DNA of 64,000 nt from Solenopsis invicta. Its lineage: Eukaryota > Arthropoda > Insecta > Hymenoptera > Formicidae. Below are positions 1 through 12,000 of the stretch, in pieces. The notes beneath the pieces are model-generated. The model was given only the letters and a program-made list of their open reading frames with translations, had not been told where the DNA came from and did not search any database. The position numbers and the translations under genes are program-made. Each line of letters begins with the position of its first letter. Positions within the stretch are counted from its first letter, which is position 1. The stretch spans positions 16,626,710 to 16,690,709 of the forward strand of contig NC_052672.1 of NCBI RefSeq assembly GCF_016802725.1, given 5' to 3'.

Positions 1-2576
1 TGAATCCTACGAAGCGCGCCGCAGGTATATTGAGCCATCAGGTAGACGAGACAACCTTCCACAAATGATGCTTTTAAAATCTTTAGTCACCTGAGTTTTA
101 TTTACGAGCGTCCGACTAATTATGCAAAATTCGCTGTCACTGTGTATGCTAAGTTTTGCGCGCAACCGAATGCTATAACGCTTAAAATCGATTCGGTGAA
201 GTTGGAAAAATTATTCACGCTAATGTGGAAAATCGCGAAAGATATTGTCGGCTACGGTTTAGACTCTATTTACCCAAGTATCTTCTATCACTTCGGATTT
301 ATTAAAATTTTTTATGCAATTAATAATGTGCCCAACATCCAAATTTGGAATAAATCTTCTTCAGCGAAACTAACTAATATTATTTTCTTCACTGACATAA
401 ATTTCGTGGACATTATCTCGTGCGATTTTTCTATCTTTATTTTATGGCGGCCATTCTTTCAAGTCAGATACAAAGAGCATGATTAAGAGCAAAAACGCAA
501 ATGCAGCTCGTTGAAGAGCAAAGGAGTAACAAGTAATGCGCGTAAAGAACTGCAGAATCAGCAATTGGCAGAAAGTACTGTGGAGTAATAAAGTCGGCAG
601 ATAAGGCCCGCATATATGAAATCAGGCCAAGACTCGCCAAGCGTTTCGCCCACGAAGTTCAAAGCATGGCCGATTAAAATTGCGGTGGCGACAACGATGG
701 AGGACGACAGCTCAATTATCACGGCATATACGGTCTCTCAAGTTTTGACTCCTTTCTATATGCGAATTCAACGACCAACTTGGGGAATTGTTCTCTCCTT
801 GCCAGAAGTATTCAGATATAAATTTTGAGGTGTTATGCAATTAAAAAATATTCAAGGTAATTTGCATGAAAGTTACATTTGACATTTTTCGGCCGATTTC
901 AACTCGTCTGTTTAAACAAAATCACAAATGAAGCATCGATATAAAAATATTCTCTCAAAATTAAATTTCAAAACGTTGCAAAAAGTAATATCCTGATTAA
1001 ATTTTCACTAAACCTACTTCACTAAATCGATTAAGAAACTTATTTATATGTAGGGAAGATGGGGATTGTGGAGCGTCCTGTATATGCACGCACACGATGC
1101 CATTCTAGCAAGAAAGACCCCTGGTGCGTCCACCGCCGGTCCTCGGCGTGGAGGATAAATTATTGTTGTTAATGACATATTTATCGGTGGTACCGCGCTG
1201 AGGATACCGGGAAGCGAGACATTGAGCCGCTCCGTCCATTTCGTGGTAAACCACCGACTCGCTAATGTCTTTATTCAGCTTGTCCTGACCATTTCGGTTT
1301 CCGTTTTTGCCTCTTCCAAGGATGATAAACACGTGATAACTATGTTGCCAACTAGAATTATTTCATTCATACCTATATTTCTTCGGCGAACAAAATCGCA
1401 CCTACTAAGAATTTCTTTCTCATAAATCGCGCGTTATTAAAAAAAAAATTGAAATGATCGAAATAAATTAGCGATTACATTTCATCATTTATGGTAATTT
1501 TTACACGACAGGAAGAGTTCAAAAACACCTTGCTAAATATGCGTTAATAAAATGAAAAATGTTATCGAAGTTTGTCGAATATGTGTTATCTGTCCGCACG
1601 TCGTTTCGCATTTCTCATATGAGAAGAATAATTGATTCGAATCCGTTGAGGATTTCGTTAATGGAGAAGATGAGATTCAATGATGGCCATTAACAGCTTA
1701 ACGTTCGATGCACTCTCGGATTAGCGTTGGCTAGCGGAGATTAAGGTGCCGTAATGAATGGCAACTGTTTTCAAACAAAAACCTGAGAAAAAGTTTCGCG
1801 ACAATGATTCGCGGGATACGGGATCACAGGCAGCTTTTGGTAAGCTTCATCTGCGTGTGTAAGAAAGATAAGAGAGGAAGCGTACACAATCCCATCATGA
1901 CGTCTCGCTTTCGCACGCGCGTGTGTCCGTCCTGCGAGGCGCGAAATCTTTTTGCAGCGCCGAATCATTCTTTAATGATGATTAATGAACGGCCCGTATT
2001 TCTTTCGACGTTTACGTTACATAAAGTCCGCCTTCGGTAATTAGCTAAACCGGCCGAAATCCGACGGATCGTGGGCGCGGAACGTTGTCGCAATGCCCGA
2101 CGTCATGCAGTTGTATTAAGCGAGTGCTTAATTATTTTGCCAATTCCGCAATGATAATCGCCGAACCTGTTTTTGTACGCAAAGAACATAGGTATGTGAC
2201 TCGTAACAATTTGACATTAGGCGGCACAAACAGTGCACGTACGCGTCCAAGTTACGGACAATAATGGGATTTTGAAACGTGGACGTTGACCTCGGCCGAT
2301 ATTTAAAAAAAGTTATTTGATAAGCAATTTTCTAAGAAAAACGAAAAGTTTTGTAATGTGTGTCTCATGATTCGATTCAGTAGAACTAATATACTAAGAG
2401 AAATTATAATTTATCTCTGATGATACGTTTGCTCTCTAATTTATTCAGATAATAACATACTGTTTAAAAATATTAGTCAAACAGTTGATTCTGATTAATT
2501 CAAATAATGCTCCCATATTGTTCCAATAAATGGGTAGCCGGTTTCTTAATTATTTCGAATATTTTTTTTTCAACTG

Positions 2577-2842
2577 ATTATTATTGAGAATATTGATAAT
2601 ACTTCTGCTTACGTTCGTGAGGAATAGTTTTCCAATGAATAACGGAACAAAAAGATAAATTACTTTTTTTATAAAGAACTTTTTACTCAATCTACAAATC
2701 CACGTATATATAAAAAATCTGCTGTTATAACTTGTGTTCACTTTCTCGTGTACTTTAGCTTCCGACGTTTATTGGAACACTATTCCTCACAAACGTAAGC
2801 AGGAACTAGTATTATCAAAATTCAATACGCAATAATAATAAT
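2577..2842. repeat. Hairpin element with about 70-bp inverted arms
   Basis: The left arm (2,577-2,645) and the right arm (2,762-2,842) are imperfect reverse complements. They share the core GCTTACGTTYGTGAGGAATAG and an outer run of ATT repeats. A non-palindromic AT-rich middle of about 115 bp separates them. There is no coding capacity. This is the form of a non-autonomous foldback or MITE-like element; the family is not recognised. Confidence 0.75.
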
Positions 2843-4272
2843 TTATAAAAAACGTCGGAACATCGCACCGCCGGAAAAAGGTAATAGCATTCGAAACAAA
2901 TATTGACGCATTACACGCCTCCAGCGCAATTTTTCAAGACAGTCGAGAAGCGCGCATTTATCGCGGAAAGAAGGTAATTAAGGTAAATCTCTAATTACCT
3001 TGACGCGGTCGAAGAGCGTTAGGGCCGCAAGGCGCACAAGAGGAGAGGAAGTTCTGGGGCAAAGATAATGACAACTCGCTGTAATTACGTATATTGAGCC
3101 GCACGGCATAATTTCGCAACGGAGGGGGAGTGAAAGAGCATTCTCGCTTAGCATTCAAATTGGCCGTGTCAAATATTCGTTGTGTGTCCACCGGCTTTTA
3201 TTCCCAGTTCGCACGCCTGTACGCCGTAAATAATGCAGATTGCGGCGGTACCGTTTCAGAGATAGAATTCGTGACAGAAACCGTCGACAGAAACCATCAC
3301 TTATCTTCCGAATAAGAATGATGATCGAAATAAATTACATCTTGAATTATGCATATATTCTTGAACACTAAATGTATCGATAAGCGATCTAACTTTTCAT
3401 ATAGATATTAATATAAATATAAATTTTGTATTTTTTACATTTTTTGTATTAGACAAAGAGCAAAATGCTTTGTGTCAATAAGTAGACCGTTTAAAAAATC
3501 GGATAACTTCTCTAGATAAATTTTGCACAATGTCACATTGATATGTTCATCGTGCAACTTTTTCGAAACAACTCGGGAACATGAAACATCTGCTAGTCGT
3601 GCATATCATTGAATCTGCCCTGTTCATCGATCGAGAGCTTCTTAAACGAGCCACGCCACCGGTAATTTTCCATGCATACACCTATGAGCAAGTAATTGCT
3701 AATTTGCATAATGACCACATAAAGTGCCATCTTACTTGATGGAACGCACGACCTCCTTTACCAAAGTCCAAACTGGAAACCGTTCTGGGTTATATATTCT
3801 AAGTTATTCGTGAATCTTTGCTCGAGAAACAGTAACTATAAAAATCGCGCGGAATGTCGTAATAACGAGCGCCAAACAAACCAACGTGCAAACCAGATTG
3901 TCCACAAGATAATCCGAATAAATCACACTTAATAAGTGGCGATAATCGAGATACGAGTAAGTACGAATGTCCACATAACTGCGCGATCAGCTTTTAATAA
4001 TAGCGACGCGTATCTTACTCCAATTTCGTCGAACGGCTATATTCCGTGTAAAACAAAATCACGCCACAATTTACAATTTACATCAAGCCGACCAACGCGA
4101 CCAATGCAACGGTCGCAGCGTGATCGTTGCCGGTGGTAGCGAACACGTGTAAAAACGGTGAGACGCATGTTTATGCCTTACATGCTGCGATTCGGCGTTT
4201 CATATATCGACCCCCCACGAATCTGTACAAATCGGAAATTAGATCCCAGACTGGGTCGCGAGAGCTTCCCGG

Positions 4273-4311
4273 GAGCGAGAGAAAGAGAAAGAGAGAGAAA
4301 GAGAGGGAGAG
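4273..4311. repeat. GA-rich purine microsatellite
   Basis: A run made almost only of G and A (GAGA/GAAA units) on the plus strand. In insects such runs can bind GAGA-type factors, but nothing else here marks a promoter. Confidence 0.6.
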
Positions 4312-5964
4312 GGTGCCCGGTTATTCGCGAGACTCGTAATTGGAGTCCGGAATCCTGAAATACGAGGCGGATTCGGGGCCACCTGTCGAAATGGATCGCG
4401 GAACGATCTCGACGGAACAAGGCGGCTGCGAAACCAGTAAAAAGAGAATATCTCGCACGAAATATATACGATATATATACATATACGACGTGAACACCAG
4501 GATCGATAAAGAATGTAGGCGTACAACTATCAACGAAATATAGAGAAATATTGTGTACGCCGTGAGGCGGTTATCGACGAAATCTCGACGAGAAGCTTTA
4601 ACGGTATGAGGGGACCGATCGAGAGGACACCTTAATGGCAGAACAGCGTTGAATTTACTGATCGACAAAGTTTGTCGATTCCATGCATGTATAAACCGTT
4701 GGCGTACATTGTTGTCCGAAAAGTATCGTGACGTGAATCGACTTGGCCATTCTCGTTATTAACTCGTTCTGAATAAATATTCGCAGTTTCGCAGCAAGCG
4801 AGACACGACCTCACGTAAAAAGGTGCTCACATTATTGCAAATAGTGTGTTATTTTTATGCAAAGATGGCCGAATTACATACAGCAAAATTCTCAAAAATG
4901 CAACTTGATACGAAGCGTTGGCGTAAAGTTACGAATCTATTTACATTACTATAATGATAACATATTAGCATTTAAGTTTTCTTAATAAGTTTTTCTCATT
5001 CCTTCTTGTCCAAAAACATAATGCCAAAAAAATGTGCCAAAAAACATAATTTAAGTAATTATTGTCAACGAAACGGCGAAAAAGAGTAAAATCGATTTAT
5101 TTTCATTTTGGGACCATTGTCTTCTCACAAGTGCACAATACGAAATTTTTAAGTATTTATATTTTTTTTCGTTTCTGGAATTCTTTTATATGTGTTATTT
5201 CATATTGATTACTGGTATCATACATAAATTTAAAAGATTCTTAAAACAAAGGATAATTCACATTATAATTCCTATTTAAATTCTTCCAATTAAAAATATT
5301 TAAAAAATATATATAATGCTTAATGGTTTTAACTAAAGCTGCATACCTCAATTATAATGTCACTTAATGAAATTTCAATCTTCAACAAAAGAAAAATTAA
5401 TAATCCTTTTTAATAATACGTACTTGTTGCTTTTTATTTTTTATAATTTAAATTTCACGCGTGTGATTTAAATTGCACGAGGCATACAAGTATCCTTCAA
5501 CCGCGCATTCGCAACGGATCGCAAGAGTACATAGAATCTAACGAGATTAAATGATAGTATCGTCTATGCGAGAAGTTACGACTTCTCAAGCGAGAAGTCT
5601 GTCGCTTTGTTCTTATTTTCGTTTATGTCTAACAGCCGATCGGTCTTTGAAACGGTAAAGAGATGTGGTGAGCGTGCACTAAGCCGTCGTCGTACATTAA
5701 ACCGCGATCGTGGATAGTATGCGGTGAGATAGTATGCGGTGAGAGGTGAAGCAAATGTTGCGGTCAACTAAAACGATTGACCCGATCGCGAAAACAGTGG
5801 CGGGTGATCGTACCTCCTTCAAAGGAGAGGAAATGAATTGTGTTTTGTACGATCATAAAAAAAGCGCGATTGTACATATCAATATAGCCATTTGATCAAC
5901 CGAAATCACTGGCAAATAAAACAGATAAAAATAACAAATTTATGTATTGCTATATAGTTATAAC

Positions 5965-6280
5965 TAAAAGTTTCTTTGATTTAAAGAAATACTTTGGTTG
6001 TGCCACGTAAATCTTTGGTTGTGCCATGTAAATCTTTTTTTAAATGAAAGAAATAGATTTTTAAAACGAAATCAGTTAAATTATTTCTTACATTTCTATC
6101 AGTGCTTTCTTTGAATTAAATAATTATTTGTTTAAAGTAAACAAATAATTTATTTAAATTTGCTTTAATAGCGTCATTTTTTGAAATCAAATAATTTTTT
6201 ATTTTTCTCAAAGATATTTTCACTTTAATTTAAAAATACCAAGAAACGATTTAAACGTAACTTTATTCTGGCAGTGAGCA
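5965..6280 (-). repeat. MITE-like element, family B (reverse copy)
   Basis: This stretch is the reverse complement of the element at 17,263-17,587, with similarity along most of its length. Shared blocks include TTATTTCTTACATTTCT, CTTTCTTTGAATTAAATAATTA, a GCGTCATTTTTTGAAATCAAAT-like block and AAGAAACGATTT. The centre is a near-perfect palindrome around 6,117-6,150. Near its left end a 21-bp segment containing TTTGGTTGTGCCA is repeated in tandem (about 5,993-6,033). There is no open reading frame. Orientation is given relative to the 17.3-kb copy. Confidence 0.7.
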
Positions 6281-9088
6281 ACCGTTTATTATATCGACTA
6301 CGATATTTTAGATTCGAGTAGAACGCCGTCAATTTTTTTTTAACAATTTTAAAAAATATAGTCTTTTCTAAAATAAAACCTAAAGCATTATGGAAGATGT
6401 CATGTTGAACAATTGCGCTTGATTGGCTTAAATGAAAAGTGAAAAAATGCGACGTGTACAGTTAAGTAATAATTTCTACATCATTAAAATTTTAGTTGCT
6501 AATGAGATAGAAAAGATTCACAAAAGGTTATTAATTCCGACATACAGGTTGAAGAGACTACCTAACTAGCTCGGTCTGTTCATAGATCAAAACAATTTAC
6601 CAAGATAACTGTAACAGAGAACTCGCGTACGCTGGCCAACATTAACACGCATTGGTCTAGGTGGTCAATCTCGACGAGATGATTGATAACTCTCTTGTAA
6701 GCGTTATCAGCCGCAGCGTGCACGCTGTTATGTTCACGTCAGGGACGTGACGCTGATAGACGGGCTTTACCTTTCCTCCTCTCTTTCCCTCTTTCTCTTC
6801 GGCTTTCCAGCCGCAACGTAACTTGTTGTCTTTAATTCAAAGATACATGTCGACGTGTTAAATGCACCCCCCCCCCCTTTATGTATTCTATTCTGATTTT
6901 CGATTCCCCTTCATATATTAATACAAAAACGAAATAGTTTTATTTAGAAATATTTATTAGTTTTATGGATTATGTAAAATAAAAAAACTCTAGATATTAA
7001 CTAATATTAAGAGTAAGCTAAAATAATTTTACCTTTGTCTATATGTTTGAATAATACGTATAGTGAAAAAATTTTTTATGTTTAAGTATATTTATTTCAA
7101 CATCATTTCCTTGATTAAAAGAATATTTTTAAAGTTTAAAAATAAATTATTTTATACTAGTTAATATTTATTAAAATAAAACATATTTTTTCGCAGTGCA
7201 GACAGATAATTCAATTTTTGAAACTCATTCTTAGCCAAATAGTAGAATAACTCTTTGTGCACTGAAATATATCTCTTGTTCTGGATTGTAAATTATGCTA
7301 ACAAAAAGAGCCCTGTCCTAAAAATACTTTTTTGCTTAATCATGCATAATTACGGACGTTATTCAAAAATTATTAGCTTGAAAAAGTCACCGGGCAGTCG
7401 TACATCCCTCTATCGCTACCTGAGCTACCTTACAATCGTGAAGGAGCAGCATTAACCGCACATTCGTATGCAGAGTCGAGTACCAGCTCTCGATCACGGG
7501 CGGCTTCTTCTCCCTTGGAAGCCCCTTTTCCAAGATCGCGCCGAGCCCTGAGCGATTGCAGCGTCGACAACTTCAAGTACATATAAACTCACGTATATAC
7601 GTTGCGTAGGTAGGCCAACGACGCCGCGGTAGGATGGCGACGGCACACCGCGACGAAAAGCCGCGTGACAAGAACGTAATGAATCTACCTCTCCGAACAA
7701 GCATACTTAGCATGGTCTTAAGATAGAAGTGCTGCTCGCGGAATTCGAAAACTGCGCGCGATTAATGTCGCCGCGAGAGGAGCAAAGTTGCGAACAAAGT
7801 GCGCATTACGGCCGTCCCTTTCGTGGATAATCCCACGATCAGCGGGACCTAATTATCCCGTTTCTCTCATTTGTAATTCTGCGAGCGCCCGTCGCTAATC
7901 TCCATTTCAATGTTTAAAGTCACATCGGCCGGGGGGAATCGTCGCGATTAAGACCTTGAGTAAGGACCGATCAGAAACATTCTGTACGGGTTTAAGATAT
8001 TTCACGATAACGCGACGAACCATAAGACCCGACTAATGAGCGGTGGAGCCGGAGAGAAGGAACCCGCTCGGTGGCGCGCAGTTATCTCACTTGAAGCTCG
8101 CGTTTCAGCGAGGAACGACTATGCAAACAACCGAGAACTGGTCGAGGAATCGTTCGGCAAGTGCCTAAGTACTCTTGAGACTTTGGAGGCTGCGAGAAAT
8201 CACCGGCGGCGCGCCGCGTCGCCGCGTCGCCGATCGCGCCCAAGAGCGATTCTCCAGACTAATCGACCGATCCGCACCGAGAAGCATCTGCTTCCATCGT
8301 ATGCTCGCTCGCGGCTGCCGCCACCGCCGCCACCGCGCCGCGCCATTTCCTCGCAATAAACCCGCGGTGCGATTCTCTTAATTACGTTCGCACGGACGAT
8401 AATCTCGGGCCTCGTTAAGTGCGGCGCGCGAGATCGCTGCCGGTGCGCGTCCAAGATGAAACGATTTCAGCGGGGATAAGTGGGATAGGTAAGGGACGCA
8501 GAGTGCTTTCGGTAGGTGTGCGGCAGGAATAATAGCGAAGGACGCCTAATAAACCTGCGGGTGTCCCGCTGCGCGGAAACGGGACGCGCCGGATGAGGCT
8601 GTGAGCCAATTACGGGGCATCCGCGCATACCGCGTCGAGATCTCGAGAGTCGATTTATATGATGCTCGTGTTGTCTGTATATATGTATATATATATATAT
8701 ATGCTCGGCGAAGGTCCGGACTCGCCTGAAGAAATTACGATAATGCGGCGGGACTAAAACCGAAAACGGCGAAAAGCCGACACATTCTTTAAATGTCAGA
8801 TTTTTTCGCGACAACAGAGAGATTTATGTACTTATATTTCACACCCATTACCGTTGAAATATAGAAATCTAAAAGTCCTGACTGGCCTTCGCTTTTAATA
8901 TTTTCCCATACTTCTTGCTACAAGATCGTTTATCTTTGCTTACCTAATTTTCAAGAAACCGTTTTTCATTTATAAATGTAAATTTTTGTAATGTTAATAA
9001 AATAAATAATTTACACTATTTCGATACAACAGTTATATGAAATCTCGTAATATTAAATCTGTAACTTTGAATGTTTTTTTTTTTACAG

Positions 9089-12000
9089 AAGCTCCTGGAG
9101 AACTTGGATGGGTGCTGACTCTTGTCATAGTGTCTTTAGTATCAGCCGGTATCGGGGCAGTAGTGATGATGACTCTTCTTCACTGTCGAAGGTTAGTATC
9201 ATTACATTTTCATAAAAAAAAATTATATTATTTCGTTAATATAAGAGAACAGAGAGGTGATCGAAAATTGCCTTCGTACAACACGGAATTAACTATTTTT
9301 TTTCTTGTTAAATTTACTGGATAAAATCAATCAGAGTTAATGGTCGTTTAAATTGAAATCCCATTGCACGCTATCCCGGTGCAATCTTCGCGGAGACGCT
9401 TCTCTCGAAGATCCGTTCACGGAGAACAGTGAAGCACTACGGATACGGATCATCGCGCCGACAGATTCGCGAACCGATCGCGGTTTCATCTTACAGCCGC
9501 GCGCGGTCGACTCTCTTAAATTACCACCTACCGGCGATACGTAATCGAACGAGTCGATCGACACTAAGAACGAGGATGAAGCGGTCGCTAACTGGATCGA
9601 TTCGGTACGAATCCGGCGAGTGACAGACTAACGGGGCGTCGAAAGGGCAGAAAGAGAGGAAGGGAATGGGTACACGAGCGCCATTACGAAAGAATCATGA
9701 CTGCGGTCAGATCTCGATTAGAATTCCTGGGTAGCCAGGAAACGAGGGTTTTCGTGATCGCAATCTCCTCTCCTCGTCCTCCTCTACGTCCTTCTTATAG
9801 AAGATGATTTATTAAACTTGATTGCCAACTTGCATGTTTCTTCACTTATAATTTTCGTGAAAGAAAAGATTATATGGAATAATTTAGAGCGCCTTTTTAA
9901 TAAGGCGTTGGCTATTCTATGTATAGGAATAATCAAAATTGTGTTCAACGAAAGAAATATTCCCAGATGTCTTTATTTAAAAATAATTAACTTTTTATAG
10001 AAGTAATATTATTATCATAATTATTATCTTTTAAAATTACAACAATTACTTCTCAGGATTCACCGATATTTCTATTTGATCTGTTACAGGATAAAAAGCG
10101 CTGGTGGCAGAGGTAAGCAAAGTTCCATTAAAATGTACACGTTCCTCGCGAAGCTTCGCCACGAATCGTTATATTCTTATCGCTGTACTCTCTTTCGCTC
10201 TATATTTTTAACATATCGAATATATATCATAAAGTTTTACGAGATTAATTTTGTTACGCAAACGTGAATCAGTCTACAAAAATCATTCATAAAGGAACTG
10301 AGATACGTAGGGTTACGATTAGGTTGATCAAAATAAAGAAAGGATCTGGATTTATTGCCGAGACGCGGACTAGCTTCCCAATTATGTCGAATTAACATAC
10401 CATGTTAGGCGCGGTGGGTTCGCGGCGGCGCGCGCGCTGACAGGTCAGATTCGAAATAATTCCCAATTATCCGAATCCCTCTTACCTGCTCGCGAGGCCC
10501 TTCGCTCATTTCTTCATTATACATTAATATATGACATCCACATTCACAATAATACCGCCTCGGATATACTTTATGAGAGATCCCACAAAAGGTATCTTCA
10601 AGAACACGCTCTTCGCTTTGCCACGTCATAAATTTCAAGTGAAAAAATACGAGACAATGGACGAAGGAAAGTGTTCTCAAAAAAATAACATAAATGTAAT
10701 TCGAAGAGATACGTGATATACAAGATGTCTATGAAGACTGTCCTCCTTATATCTCGGTAATGATTCAAAGTTATGAAAAACCGTAAAATATTACATGTTC
10801 GATCATTTCGAGAGCTACTCTTTTAAGAAAGGGTTGGGGGTAGAGTAGCTGCTCAAAATGATCAAACATATATTCGCGATTTTTTGTAATTTTGAAATAT
10901 ATTTGACATTTCTGAAATATATATAGAGAGACAGATTTTATACATATACATCCTATAAAATAAAAAAATTGTTTCGGTGTTGAAATCTTTAAAATAGGCG
11001 TTGCCTAGTATCCGACTCTCTCCGGTATACGGTTCCGAAAAAAAAGTAGGGCGACAATCAATCGAATCGATAAACGTGACGCTTCGAGAGCGTGAGACAC
11101 GCTCTTGAGGTACCGTGTCTCTTATCAGGGGCTAAAACGGATACCTCGTGTTCGTGGAGGCAGACTCACGACTGTCGTCGTCGCCGACTCCGTCGCAACC
11201 ACGTACATGCCGACGCCACGTCACGGTTTCAACCAGTGAAAGGACTCGGAAAGGAGCAAACCCTATTGCGGAGATCCTACACGACACAATACACGAACGT
11301 GCGCGTGCACGGCGGTAGGCTGACGACGTGCGACGATGGGCACGTCGCGTCGCGTCGCGTTGCGTCGTCGCGAAGGGGAAAGAGAGCAACACCATCGTCG
11401 TGACATCGAGTGCCAGCATCAATTGGACTTTAATTAGTTCGCATAATGCAAACCGTTTACGGCGGTATAAACCGCGCACCCGTGAGCTACACGTTCTCCG
11501 TCGGGTGCTGCTTAAAGAGTATAAGCGGACGATGCGACGCGACGCGACGCGACGAGATGCAACGCGACGCGATACGACCGCGACGGACAGACGGCCGCGT
11601 CCAGGCGACATAAAAGACAGCGAAACGCGTCTAATTAACTTTCTGATTTAAAATCAGCCGCGGCACGATACGATCGACGAGCGGACGGCGGCGAACGTAA
11701 AAAGACGATGAGCGAGCGGAAAGACGAAAGGGGATTGTGCTACTGCCTGGGATGTAGGGGTCACCCGAATTAATTATCCGACACTCGTTTCGTTGAACCT
11801 CTTAAATCACTATCGGGTCTCCGCGGCACGATTTCAACCCTAAGGTCAAAATCTAAAAGTAGCTCGATTAAAATATTAATTTTTAAAAATGTTTATTTTG
11901 ATATGATGTAAAATATGTAACGCATATTTCAAAAATATATTTCTCGAACTTCAAAGTATAAAAAAAAAAAAAATAAATAAAATTTTTAAAAATTATTAAT

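Larger units (their letters stand above)
1..9088. other. Gene-poor left flank, no supported coding exon
   Basis: I see no exon here that I can defend. Reading frames are short, start at random positions and do not resemble known families. The stretch must hold, or lie downstream of, the missing 5' exons of the membrane-protein gene that resumes at 9,089; the last of those exons must end one base into a codon. Visible non-coding structure is a 70-bp-arm hairpin (2,577-2,842), a purine-rich GA run near 4,273, a MITE-like element (5,965-6,280), a run of 11 C near 6,868 and CpG-rich patches near 7.5-8.6 kb that could be promoter-associated. Confidence 0.5.

Noticed and set aside
10405..10680. 91-codon minus-strand frame followed by a CAG/GTAAGA donor at 10,486
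   Set aside because: The donor is good, but no acceptor or further exon fits and the peptide resembles nothing; kept only as a possible antisense exon.
11132..11611. 159-codon minus-strand frame rich in RRVAS repeats
   Set aside because: It arises from CGTCG minisatellite units; no domain, no plausible splice partners and no conserved-looking segment.
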